From positions 1 through 46,236 of the forward strand of contig RDOG01000027.1 in the NCBI GenBank assembly GCA_011365055.1: a stretch of 46,236 bases of DNA, read 5' to 3'. Below, piece after piece: positions 26,275-34,614 of the stretch; position 1 is the stretch's first letter, and every line of letters starts with the position of its first letter. A program made the position numbers and the translations under genes. The notes beneath the pieces were generated by a model. That model was not told the origin of the DNA, did no database searches, and was given only the letters and a program-made list of their open reading frames with translations. This DNA comes from Promethearchaeota archaeon (GTDB taxonomy: Archaea; Asgardarchaeota; Lokiarchaeia; Helarchaeales; RDOG01).

Positions 26275-26307
26275 ATAAATTCATTTTTTACATGATCATT
26301 TCAAGTT

Positions 26308-26490
26308 CTAGACATTATTTAATATGTTGTCGTTTAAAGATTCCTGCATGATAATGATTCTTGTATCTTTCTCTTTTGCGTATTCAATTAACTTATTCAT
26401 CGTTGTAGGTCATCCATTTATGGCGGAAAGGTACGATGACAATACCATAGCGATGGCTTCTCATACAGAAATTGGAAAGCACAAACATAA
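26308..26490 (-). pseudogene. decayed fragment resembling a metal-ABC-transporter binding protein
   Basis: On the minus strand, short frames around 26340-26480 read RYGIVIV and, in another frame, LSAING then PTTMNKLIEYAKEKDTRIII followed by MQESLNDNILNNV and a stop at 26308-26310. This follows the order in ZnuA/family-A9 substrate-binding proteins (a RYGL segment, then an LIxYAKE helix and a VIFVEP strand). Frame changes and a TGA interrupt it. It is a weak call made from short matches. The rest of 26275-26609 shows no gene. Confidence 0.3.
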
Positions 26491-26609
26491 ATCCTGAAAG
26501 AATGACAAGTATCACACCTAATTAATACTCTAACATTTTTAGAATTGCACTTAATTACTTAAAAAAAAACAATAGTAAATCGAATTTAATATCACAAATA
26601 TATAAACTA

Positions 26610-27293
26610 TCAAATATTATCTATGAAATTTGTTGAGTTCTTTAAGAGTTCCAAGACTTCATCGTCATCCAAATCATACCAATTATTATAAGCAGATGCA
26701 ACTGCAAATGGAGTCCCTCTAACGTTAGGACAATACAGTTCGGATACCAATTTCTCAACTTTTTCAATAGAACTCATTGAGGCAGTCGGAATTGCTACAA
26801 TTATTTTATTTGGATTCATTTTTCTAATGGATTTTATTCCTGAAATCATTGTATATCCTGATGCTAATCCATCATCAGTAAGAATGACGTTTTTATCTTT
26901 TACGTTTAAAAAGTCGTTAGATCCTTTATATAATTTAATACGTGTCTTAATATTTTCAATGGTTTTTTTCACTTCCAAATCAATAGAGGCTTGAGATATT
27001 GGAATATATTTCAAAAGCTCTTCATTAAGTGTAATACTCTCATCTATCGTGACTGCACCAAAACCAGCTTCTGGATTATTAGGAATTTTTAATTTACGGA
27101 CTATTAAAAGATCATAAGGAATATGCAATGCTTCCGATAATTCTTCTGCCACAGGGACACCTCCATTTGGAATGCAATAAATTACAGCATTTTCTTTATA
27201 TTTTGTTAAAAAATTAGCTAAAACTTTTCCTGCATGGTATCTATTTTCATATATTCCAATCTCATTACTGTAAGAAATCAATTTTATCATCAA
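26610..27293 (-). CDS. PRPP-binding phosphoribosyltransferase-family protein
   Basis: This 227-residue protein of the COG1926-type phosphoribosyltransferases has the PRPP-binding loop VILTDDGLASGYTM at 137-150 and YCIPNGGVPVAEELSEAL at about 39-56. LLIVRKLKIPNNPEAGFGAV (63-81) fills the flexible-loop position. The C-terminal part is ordinary for the family (VRGTPFAVASAYNNWYDL). The substrate base is not identifiable; several members are annotated as putative or regulatory phosphoribosyltransferases. It diverges from the small winged-helix gene. Confidence 0.85.
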   Translation of the reverse strand: MMIKLISYSNEIGIYENRYHAGKVLANFLTKYKENAVIYCIPNGGVPVAEELSEALHIPYDLLIVRKLKIPNNPEAGFGAVTIDESITLNEELLKYIPISQASIDLEVKKTIENIKTRIKLYKGSNDFLNVKDKNVILTDDGLASGYTMISGIKSIRKMNPNKIIVAIPTASMSSIEKVEKLVSELYCPNVRGTPFAVASAYNNWYDLDDDEVLELLKNSTNFIDNI

Positions 27294-27369
27294 TTATTTT
27301 AGAAAATTCGACAAAATATGATTAGATTTAAATTAAAATCAATGTTTTGATAAAACAAGGTGGCAAAAT

Positions 27370-27564
27370 TTGTTTGGAACGGAATATGAAAAGCTTTCGG
27401 AATTAGAAAAAGAAATATTTTATAGAGTATTTGAATATATAGATGGAATTGGGGATGAAGAAATGGAAGAAATTGCAAAAGAACTTAAAATTACAAAAGA
27501 AAAAGTCGAAGAAATTCTAATTAAGCTAGAAAAAGATGGATATCTTGAATCACAAGAAGATTGA
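27370..27564 (+). CDS. small winged-helix-like protein
   Basis: This 64-residue acidic protein has a helix pattern like a winged-helix DNA-binding domain: KLSELEKEIFYRVFEYI, then EMEEIAKELKITKEKVEEIL as the turn and recognition helix, then KLEKDGYLES as the wing. The start is TTG at 27370 after AAGGTGG at 27357-27363. It lies 68 nt before the second GTPase in the same direction. Its acidity makes a protein-protein role possible. Confidence 0.5.
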   Translation: MFGTEYEKLSELEKEIFYRVFEYIDGIGDEEMEEIAKELKITKEKVEEILIKLEKDGYLESQED

Positions 27565-27632
27565 TTAATTAATTCCTCATTTTTTTTAAAAAATTCTTTT
27601 ATATTGATTTTATTCAATATTTGTGACGGAAA

Positions 27633-28280
27633 ATGGATAAATCGCTAATAGAGAAATTAAATCAATTAGAAAAAGAAAATAAATTTCTTAAGGATAAGAT
27701 TGGAGAATTACAAAATGATCTTTTACAATTTATGTCTAAAGACGAAAATATCGAGGAAAAAATAAATTATTATAAATTAAAATTGGTAGTATTAGGGGAA
27801 AATAGGGTAGGGAAAACTAGCTTTATTAAACAATTTGCTTTTAAAGAATTTGATAAGGAATATAAGCCAACCTTAGGAGCCGAAATTACAAAAATGAAAC
27901 TTAGATTTAAAAATGACATAATTGATTTGATAATTTGGGACATAGCAGGACAGATTGCATATAAAAATTTATCTAAAACGTTTTTACAAGATGCAGATTT
28001 GGTAATATTGATGTATGATATTACAAGACCAATAACATTTGAAAATACTAAAAATTGGTTTGATATTGCTACTAAAGTTTTAGAAAATAAATTTGCCTCT
28101 ATTTTAGTAGGAAATAAGTCTGATCTTGAGGATCAAAGAAAAATTTTTACTAAAAATGCATTAGAATTTGCTCAATCGATAGAAATCCCATTTATTGAAA
28201 CATCCACGAAAGAAAATTGGAATATTAAGGATGTATTAATTATTTTAATCGCAGATTTTTTACAGGTTAATTTAGTTTAA
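27633..28280 (+). CDS. Ras-like small GTPase with N-terminal coiled coil
   Basis: This small GTPase carries a 45-residue heptad-type N-terminus (LIEKLNQLEKENKFLKDKI) before the G domain. G1 is GENRVGKTS (55-63), G2 is the Thr in KPTLGAE, G3 is WDIAGQ (102-107), G4 is NKSD (161-164) and G5 is ETSTK (189-193). No lipid-attachment Cys is seen at the end. The coiled coil probably mediates dimerisation or partner binding. It shares the KPTLGA and WDIAGQ features of the GTPase at 19878, so the two are paralogues. SD-like AAGG is absent and the context is weak; the ATG is preceded by GACGGAAA. Confidence 0.9.
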   Translation: MDKSLIEKLNQLEKENKFLKDKIGELQNDLLQFMSKDENIEEKINYYKLKLVVLGENRVGKTSFIKQFAFKEFDKEYKPTLGAEITKMKLRFKNDIIDLIIWDIAGQIAYKNLSKTFLQDADLVILMYDITRPITFENTKNWFDIATKVLENKFASILVGNKSDLEDQRKIFTKNALEFAQSIEIPFIETSTKENWNIKDVLIILIADFLQVNLV

Positions 28281-28602
28281 TTTTATATTTTTTCGTTTTC
28301 TTTAGGTTTTTCTTATAAAACCATATAAGGTATAAAAAATTTATTTAAGTAATATTTAAAGAAAAGAATGTGTTTCTCGGCTTTTTTTATGTTTTTAAGG
28401 TGAAAACATAAAGTTTATCCATTGTATTTTCTATTAATGTGTAAAATGATGCCGAATGATAAAAATTTAATAAATGGATATTTGGAATTTCAAAATTACC
28501 GACAAAAAGATTTAGAAGAACTCCGTGAAGTAATTATAAAATAGGCATCAAAATATTAACTGAAATTAAAAAATATAAAATTTAAATAAGGAGATATTGG
28601 CA
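28281..28602. other. intergenic stretch with small inverted repeat
   Basis: No convincing gene. ATGTTTT (28389-28395) and AAAACAT (28403-28409) form a 7-bp hairpin. An open frame of 32 codons at 28446-28544 has reasonable composition (LINGYLEFQNYRQKDLEEL) but no clear family or ribosome-binding site, so it is not called a gene. The end is AT-rich before the next start. Confidence 0.4.
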
Positions 28603-28896
28603 ATGGAATTTAAAAAATGGGATAAATTTGAAAAAATATTATTTTCTCTTCTAGCAATAGTTCCAATTCTTGGTTTAACAATCGTGATCCTCTTTTGGTA
28701 TGATATCATGCAATTATTAGTTGGAGTTACAATAAGTGGAGTTGGATTCATTCTTATTTTTGATCTAATGATAAATGTAGTCGGAATTAATAGGCAAAAT
28801 GATGAAAATAATAGATATACCAATCAAAATTGCTCTAATTTTTTATTAAATATTTCAAAAATTGAATCTGAAGAGAAGCAAGTAATAAAAACATAA
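28603..28896 (+). CDS. small two-helix membrane protein
   Basis: This 97-residue protein has two hydrophobic helices (about residues 12-31 and 36-58) and a polar C-terminus. AAGGAG at 28588-28593 places ATG at 28603 as the start, 9 nt downstream; an upstream TTG at 28597 would be too close to it. No family was recognised. Confidence 0.5.
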   Translation: MEFKKWDKFEKILFSLLAIVPILGLTIVILFWYDIMQLLVGVTISGVGFILIFDLMINVVGINRQNDENNRYTNQNCSNFLLNISKIESEEKQVIKT

Positions 28897-28997
28897 TAAA
28901 CAAGTATTTAATGCACCATTAGTCATTAAATAATGCATGGAATATATATTAAATATAAATTGAGTTAGAATCATCAAAACTAATTTTTAATAAATAT

Positions 28998-29693
28998 TTA
29001 TTTATTTGGATTAATGGTCAAAACGAAGGATTCGTTTCTAATAACGTAATCTATTTTACAATTTTTAAATTCTTTTAAAAATTCGGAAAAATATTCGCTC
29101 CAAAATTCACCGTATCGCTTACTTCGTAAATTATGATAAAAGAACATCACATATATTCCTTCTTTACTTTTTTCAATTACTATATTATTAAAATAATTTC
29201 CTGCAAGCCATAATGCTTTAATACCATCTAGAACTTCTTTTAAAGATAATTCTGTTATAGTTTTTCCAGTATACCATTCTAAGATATCCACTGCTACATT
29301 TTCTTTAAATGCTCTCTTATAATCACCAGAAATATATGCTAAAAAAGTAGTTTTACCTACAGAAATCATATCTAATTCATTACGAAATCGCATCCAAATA
29401 TTTGAAGCCTCATCTTTTTGTGGATTTTGAAATTTTTCATATAATTCTAAAGCATCATCTATGATGTCTTTACCTGATTCAAAATAACTATCAGTATCTT
29501 GTACTTTTTCAAATAATTTAAGAGCATTTTCAATTATTTTTCTTTTGGTTAATAATTTCTTCTCTTCATCCCTTTTTTTTGAAAATTTTTCAAGAATATC
29601 TCTTGCTTCTGCAGATATAGTAGTGTGTATTACAATTCTTTCTTTTTTCTCTGTTTCTTTTTCTATTTCTTCACCCATTTTCTCATCACTCAA
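28998..29693 (-). CDS. RHH-like N-terminus with unknown C-terminal domain
   Basis: Residues 18-62 have a strand, IVIHTTISAEA, followed by helices, as in a ribbon-helix-helix DNA-binding fold (RDILEKFSKK, then TKRKIIENALKLFEKV). A second short helix copy, IIDDALELYEKFQ, follows at about 76-88. Residues about 95-231 form an alpha/beta domain (MISVGKTTFLAYISGDYKRAF, then VAVDILEWYTGKTITEL, then GIYVMFFYHNLRSKRYGEFW) that I do not recognise. A regulator with a ligand-binding domain is a fair guess, but not shown. It is the only minus-strand gene in its neighbourhood. Confidence 0.5.
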   Translation of the reverse strand: MSDEKMGEEIEKETEKKERIVIHTTISAEARDILEKFSKKRDEEKKLLTKRKIIENALKLFEKVQDTDSYFESGKDIIDDALELYEKFQNPQKDEASNIWMRFRNELDMISVGKTTFLAYISGDYKRAFKENVAVDILEWYTGKTITELSLKEVLDGIKALWLAGNYFNNIVIEKSKEGIYVMFFYHNLRSKRYGEFWSEYFSEFLKEFKNCKIDYVIRNESFVLTINPNK

Positions 29694-29870
29694 TTTAAAA
29701 AAAACACTTCATTTATGATAAAAACAGTACATGAATAAAAATATTATGTTGTAATACATTCAATTTTTAGGACATAAAAAATAGTTTGCGTCTACCAGAA
29801 CTTTTATATTCGTGTACATCGAACTTCAATTATGGTACACAAATACAAAAAAAATTGAATAGGAGTTGAT

Positions 29871-30251
29871 ATGGTGGAAAATGTAAATAAAAAAGAATTA
29901 AAAAATAATAATAATAAAATTAAAGTATTTAAAAATACATTTGGATTTATTTTAAAAGTATTTTCTGGTTTTACATTGATTTTAGCGATACCAATCGGAT
30001 TTGAGATTTTCAAAATTTTTCAATTAAATATTCAAGTTTTTTACTCATCAATAAGTATTATATTGTCTCTGATTATTTGTATGTTGATAATTGCTTTCTT
30101 TAAAATACTAAAAAGCCAAGAGTTAATTCAAAATTTGGATTACGAAAAATATGCAAAATCACTTGATATAAATAATATAAATCATTCAACTAAAACTTCA
30201 GAAATAAATAATGATTATTTTTTTGAAAGAAATCATTTAATACAACATTAG
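29871..30251 (+). CDS. membrane protein with two helices, upstream of the DUF2207-like gene
   Basis: This 126-residue protein has a basic, Asn-rich N-terminus, two hydrophobic helices (about residues 25-48 and 56-80) and a polar C-terminus. It starts at an ATG behind GGAG and ends 15 nt before the DUF2207-like gene, so they are probably one transcript and may work in one membrane complex. No family was recognised. Confidence 0.55.
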   Translation: MVENVNKKELKNNNNKIKVFKNTFGFILKVFSGFTLILAIPIGFEIFKIFQLNIQVFYSSISIILSLIICMLIIAFFKILKSQELIQNLDYEKYAKSLDINNINHSTKTSEINNDYFFERNHLIQH

Positions 30252-30266
30252 AGGTGAATATGTAAA

Positions 30267-32024
30267 ATGAGAAGAGGGAAAAACCTATTTTTATTTATAT
30301 TTGTGTTATTTTTTCTTTTTATTTTTAGTAGTATTTTTACTTCTTTAAATTCAAATAAAAATACTAAACCTTTAGAACAACTTGGCCTTACAACAAAAGC
30401 AACTACACGAGTTACTAATTATGTCATAACCATGCAAATATCAGGAAAAGACTTGATTACTCAAATAAATATTACTTATTTTGTAAGCTCAGGAACGAAA
30501 TATGACGGTTTTAAAAGATTTGAGTATCCATATTTCACCACGGGCCATATTGATGAAAATACAATAAATGTTTATGATGATTCAGGTAACGAACTTTTTT
30601 GGGACTTTTTTATTTCCTCCTCCAAGTTCCCCAATAAATACTATGAACTTTATTATCGTACGGGAGGATTTTCAGGAGAAAAGACTGTAAGTTTGAATTT
30701 TATCATGAGAAATTGGATAATTGAATCATTTATTTATTCTAAGATTGAATTAAGGAATTTTGGAACGTTCGGAATAGCAATTGATAGATTGGAATGTAAT
30801 TTAATTTTTCCAGAGGGATTTAATCCTATTTCCGTACTTTTGGATGTGAAAAAAGACACATCAATAATTCAAAAGAATGGTAATAGATATGTTTACACGT
30901 TAATTCAAACTGGATATAATATTTCAGATGATTTAATAATTACATTCTTCCCTCAGAATACATTTTTTCTTCCTCTATTGCTATTATTTTCATGCATCCC
31001 ATTAATAGTAATCTTATATCAACGAAAGATCTTAAAAAAGAAATTTTTAGAAGATGAAACCCCTGTAAAATATTCAAAAATAACTAAGTATACACCTGCA
31101 GAAATAGCATACATTACTTATGAAGCCTTTCCCAAACAAATTAGAATGTCAAAAATGATTCAGGCAACTCTTATTGATTTAGTTGCAAACGGAGATGCAA
31201 TATTTTCAAAAAGTAATTCATCATTATTAATAAGTAAAACTAATCCACATTCTGAATATTTAGATTCTTTCTCTAAATACGTTTTAAATATTTTATATAA
31301 TGCAACTAGTGAAAAACTTGAAGATTTGCTTGAGAAAAAATATCATGATTTTATGAAAATCGAGGAACTAGTACAATTCAGTTTGAGTGAAAAAAAAGTA
31401 TTAAAAAATAATAGAACAAATCGATTAAGAATGGCCTTAATTTCTTTTTGTGAACTTATAATGTTCTTTACATTGTTTGGCCTAAATTATGTTTTTGCAG
31501 TTGGTGACCTATTCTGGATATTCCTTAATATTGCTATATTAATAATTGTTGGATTTATTTACTTTAAAGAAATTATGAAAGGCAAATATTTCTTTACATT
31601 AAAAGGGAAGGAATTTCAGAGAATAGTGAACCAAGATATAGAAACTCTCAAAATTCAACTTGAATCAATGTTTTTTAACGAACCATCTCTTGAAGTCATT
31701 TATAATGCCTACCAAAGTTATATTGGATATATATCATTAAACGACACCTTCTCATATAAAACTTGGATTGAGGGGTTATGTGAAGAATATATTGCTAAAA
31801 ATCCAAATTCTAAGGAAAAGGAGAATAAAAGAAATATTCTTTTAATATTTGGACAACATCAAGAGATTCTTTCAACCATTAAAGAACAAATGGTACATTT
31901 CAGACCACCACCAACCTATGATGCTTGGGGAGGTTGTGGAGGATGGGGCGGTTGCGGAGGAGGAGGTTGCGGAGGAGGCGGTTGTGGTGGTGGTGGTTGC
32001 GGGGGAGGCGGTTGTGGAGGTTAG
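30267..32024 (+). CDS. DUF2207-like membrane protein with Gly/Cys-repeat C-terminus
   Basis: This 585-residue membrane protein has a hydrophobic N-terminal helix (about 8-25), an extracellular beta-rich domain (about 45-230), then helices at about 232-251, 388-410 and 413-434 with a cytoplasmic domain between. This is the layout of DUF2207 proteins. The cytoplasmic end (544-550) is RPPPTYDAW, then a poly-Gly tail with six Cys at 557, 563, 568, 573, 578 and 583. After the first Cys-to-Cys gap of six residues, the spacing is exactly five. A radical SAM/SPASM gene begins 7 nt after the stop. DUF2207 proteins often end in Gly-rich tails; the regular Cys ladder is the notable feature. SD GAGGTGA lies before the ATG. 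Confidence 0.8.
   Translation: MRRGKNLFLFIFVLFFLFIFSSIFTSLNSNKNTKPLEQLGLTTKATTRVTNYVITMQISGKDLITQINITYFVSSGTKYDGFKRFEYPYFTTGHIDENTINVYDDSGNELFWDFFISSSKFPNKYYELYYRTGGFSGEKTVSLNFIMRNWIIESFIYSKIELRNFGTFGIAIDRLECNLIFPEGFNPISVLLDVKKDTSIIQKNGNRYVYTLIQTGYNISDDLIITFFPQNTFFLPLLLLFSCIPLIVILYQRKILKKKFLEDETPVKYSKITKYTPAEIAYITYEAFPKQIRMSKMIQATLIDLVANGDAIFSKSNSSLLISKTNPHSEYLDSFSKYVLNILYNATSEKLEDLLEKKYHDFMKIEELVQFSLSEKKVLKNNRTNRLRMALISFCELIMFFTLFGLNYVFAVGDLFWIFLNIAILIIVGFIYFKEIMKGKYFFTLKGKEFQRIVNQDIETLKIQLESMFFNEPSLEVIYNAYQSYIGYISLNDTFSYKTWIEGLCEEYIAKNPNSKEKENKRNILLIFGQHQEILSTIKEQMVHFRPPPTYDAWGGCGGWGGCGGGGCGGGGCGGGGCGGGGCGG
31932..32021 (+). repeat. Gly/Cys pentad repeat encoding the membrane protein tail
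   Basis: The 15-bp unit encodes four Gly and one Cys and recurs through the last coding 90 bases. The Gly codon just before each Cys is always GGT, the Cys codon is TGT or TGC, and the other Gly codons vary freely. This mixture shows the peptide pattern is kept by selection rather than by DNA slippage alone. It is a sharply GC-rich island in AT-rich sequence. Confidence 0.9.
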
Positions 32025-32031
32025 TATCTGA

Positions 32032-33096
32032 TTGATATCTTCAGAATGTGAAATATCAAGTAGAATGAGTGCTTGTGAAGGGCTCATTCGACCTTGTTTT
32101 TTTTTACAATTGCATATTACGCCTTTTTGTAATTTACGATGTATTCATTGTTATCAAGAATTTGAATCTGAAAAAGAGAAAAAACTTCTCACGAAAAATG
32201 AAATTATAAATTTGATTCACCATTATTATCGCTTTTTAAGAATTCAAGATCATTCGGGAACCATTTATCTAACAGGAGGCGAACCGACAATAGATCCAAA
32301 CTTGTTAGATTATGTAAAGGAAGCAAAACGCCTTAGAATTTTTCCCATGATATTAAGTAATGGTACATTAATTGACAGCAAATTTGCATTTAAATTAAAG
32401 GAAGCAGGAACAGGAATCGTTCAAATTAGTCTGGATGGATTAAAGCATACCCATGATGAAATTCGTGGGAAGGGAAACTTCGATAAAGCAACTCGAGGAT
32501 TAGATGCATGTCGACAAGCTGGATTAAAAACTATTGTCATGTTCACTTTACATAAATTGAATGCAAATGAAATGGAAGATGTAATTTCACATTGCATAGA
32601 ACATGGAGTAAAACGGTTTGCTTTTCACAGATTGGTTCCTGTAGGACGTGGTTCACAATTATTTAATGAAATTTTTAGACCTGAAGAATTAAAAGAATTT
32701 TTTAAAAAAATCAGAAAGTGGAAAAATAGATATAGAAATTTTATAGAGGTCACTGCACATGATCCGTTGTGGCAGAGATTTTTGGGTATGTCACATCCAT
32801 TTGGATGTTGTATTGGAAATAGCGGAATTTGTGTGATGCATAACGGAGATATACTTCCTTGTAGAAGATTAAATAAAGTAATTGGTAATATTAGACAAGA
32901 TAGCTTACATTCAATTTGGAATGGATCCTATCTGCATAAATTTCGAAAAAGAAAAGATTATGAAGGAAAATGTAATTCTTGTATTCATTTTAAAAAATGC
33001 ACGGGTTGTCGGGGGATCGCATACGGAGTCACGGGTTCAGAATTTGGGTCGGATCCTCAGTGTTTTAGCTTTAAAAAAAGGAAAATAATAGATTAA
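32032..33096 (+). CDS. radical SAM/SPASM-domain protein
   Basis: This radical SAM enzyme has the CNLRCIHC cluster motif (Cys33, Cys37, Cys40), the SAM-binding TGGEP (81-85), and a C-terminal SPASM domain with Cys260, 267, 277, 314, 317, 323, 326 and 344. CNSCIHFKKCTGCRG fits the CX2CX5CX2C core of SPASM, which holds two auxiliary [4Fe-4S] clusters in peptide- and protein-modifying enzymes. At 354 residues the protein is complete. The start is TTG at 32032; its ribosome-binding site, GGAGG at 32016-32020, is the last Gly codons of the gene before it, so translation is coupled. Its position strongly suggests the Gly/Cys tail of the upstream protein as substrate, but this is inference; a heme- or cofactor-related role cannot be excluded. 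Confidence 0.85.
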   Translation: MISSECEISSRMSACEGLIRPCFFLQLHITPFCNLRCIHCYQEFESEKEKKLLTKNEIINLIHHYYRFLRIQDHSGTIYLTGGEPTIDPNLLDYVKEAKRLRIFPMILSNGTLIDSKFAFKLKEAGTGIVQISLDGLKHTHDEIRGKGNFDKATRGLDACRQAGLKTIVMFTLHKLNANEMEDVISHCIEHGVKRFAFHRLVPVGRGSQLFNEIFRPEELKEFFKKIRKWKNRYRNFIEVTAHDPLWQRFLGMSHPFGCCIGNSGICVMHNGDILPCRRLNKVIGNIRQDSLHSIWNGSYLHKFRKRKDYEGKCNSCIHFKKCTGCRGIAYGVTGSEFGSDPQCFSFKKRKIID

Positions 33097-34308
33097 TTAA
33101 TTATTATGGATCCAGATTAAAATACCACTAAGAGGTTTTGGGTAGAAATATGTAGATTTATGAGGCATGAGCTCACCCATCTTAGTAATTTCTTCAACCT
33201 CAGTTATTTTAGTTGAATTAAGAATAAATGCTGCATCCATTATTCCAGATTTTACTAATTTAATTGATTTTTTAGGATTTTTTGAGAATTCTAAATTTTT
33301 ATAAATACCTAATTTTTTCTTAATAATAATTTCGTTTAAGATCGTAACGTCAAGTTTTTTCCAAGCATCAGATTGTTTCGTTGAAATTTTCTCAACAGGA
33401 TTAATATCTTTTTTCATAGTTAATAATAATAATTTTCCTTTTTTGGACGCAAATCCAAATGAGGTATTATCTTTATTTCTCTCTAACTCCTGGAAAAGAA
33501 GATCTTCATCAATAATTTCTTTAATTTCAAATAAATCGCTCAATTTTTCTTTAATCACTTTATTAGTAATAGCATTAGAATCTTTGATTAATCGATGAGT
33601 AGGGAGGATTATTAAACCAGGATCATCCACGTCTACGAGATATGCCATAATATATGGATTTTTTCCTTCTTTTTTATGGTATTTTAAAGCTGTCTTATAC
33701 CTATGATGTCCATCTGCAATTATAACGCTTTCAACACCATTAAACTTTTTAATTATCTCTTGAATTAATTTATCGTCATTAATTTCCCATACTTGATGTA
33801 AGAATCCATCTTCATCTTTAATCTGATAAATTGGATTGTTTTTTATTTGTTCAGAAATAATTTCTTTAATTGAGTCAATACCACGATAAATCATAAAAAC
33901 AGGACTAAAATTTGCCTTTGTAGCACGTAATAAGTTCAATCGATCATCCATACATTTAGAAAATGTCATTTCGTGAGGAAGGACCTTTTTTTCTTCAAAA
34001 CTAGATAACTTCAATAATGTTAATAACGCTATTCGTTCAAAATCTTCTCCTTTTAGAGAAAAATTCATCTTATATATAAAAATAGATTTCTTATCACGTG
34101 GAATTAACTTTTTTTCATTAATCCATTCCTTCAATTTTTGAGCTGCATCATTATAGTTAGTTGGTAATTCTAAATGGGTAATATTGTAAGGGTTTCTTTT
34201 GTAGATTGCTTTTTCTTCCTCAGAAATCACATCATAAGGTTTTGATACGAACGTATCAATTTCGTCGGAATTATAATGATACGCTCGAAATGGACTGATT
34301 TCTACCAT
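33097..34308 (-). CDS. DUF1015-family protein
   Basis: This 403-residue member of the DUF1015 (COG4198) family starts VEISPFRAYHYN and has SKPYDVISEEEK, LPHEMTFSKCMDDRLNLL (about 118-135) and the hallmark VIIADGHHRYKTALKYHKKE (about 200-220). The family is cytoplasmic and uncharacterised; the His-rich motif suggests metal or nucleotide chemistry. Full length for the family. Its stop lies immediately beside the radical SAM stop, so the two genes converge without a gap. The start is ATG with no strong ribosome-binding site. Confidence 0.88.
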   Translation of the reverse strand: MVEISPFRAYHYNSDEIDTFVSKPYDVISEEEKAIYKRNPYNITHLELPTNYNDAAQKLKEWINEKKLIPRDKKSIFIYKMNFSLKGEDFERIALLTLLKLSSFEEKKVLPHEMTFSKCMDDRLNLLRATKANFSPVFMIYRGIDSIKEIISEQIKNNPIYQIKDEDGFLHQVWEINDDKLIQEIIKKFNGVESVIIADGHHRYKTALKYHKKEGKNPYIMAYLVDVDDPGLIILPTHRLIKDSNAITNKVIKEKLSDLFEIKEIIDEDLLFQELERNKDNTSFGFASKKGKLLLLTMKKDINPVEKISTKQSDAWKKLDVTILNEIIIKKKLGIYKNLEFSKNPKKSIKLVKSGIMDAAFILNSTKITEVEEITKMGELMPHKSTYFYPKPLSGILIWIHNN

Positions 34309-34614
34309 TTTTGATTCATTTCATTAGTTAAAAAGGATTAATTGTATTAATGATTGACATCTACAATTTAAAATTTTTTAAGTATTAATAATCTTTACTT
34401 AAAGAATTATTTAAATAATCAAATTATCCTTTAATAAAGAAAAAACGCCTATTAAATAGGTCATACTCTTTAAATTTCTGTTGAATCGGCGATATCGTTA
34501 ATGTAATAATAATAATATAACAATAATAGAAGATTATTTTAATCTATTTTATTATTTATTGCATAAATGTTAACGATTAATTTAAAAAAGTAACCACTTG
34601 AGGTAAACTATTGG
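34309..34614. other. intergenic stretch with a short palindrome
   Basis: No gene is seen. CCTATT-A-AATAGG forms a near-perfect palindrome at 34448-34460, and a short run TCGGCGATATCG lies around 34486-34498. The rest is AT-rich. It should hold the promoters of the divergent DUF1015 and longin-like genes. Confidence 0.4.

Noticed and set aside
26348..26497. A 49-codon plus-strand frame with a signal-like start and a His-rich end
   Set aside because: No clear ribosome-binding site or family; the opposite strand carries a better, though decayed, match.
28446..28544. A 32-codon frame (LINGYLEFQNYRQKDLEEL core), briefly considered as a carbonic anhydrase N-terminus
   Set aside because: Too short, no conserved Cys or His motifs, and no ribosome-binding site.
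31849..32087. Frames rich in Val/Ala/Glu or Ser/Thr across the Gly/Cys repeats on either strand
   Set aside because: They are out-of-frame readings of the same repeat; the Gly/Cys frame belongs to a long gene with domains and membrane helices.
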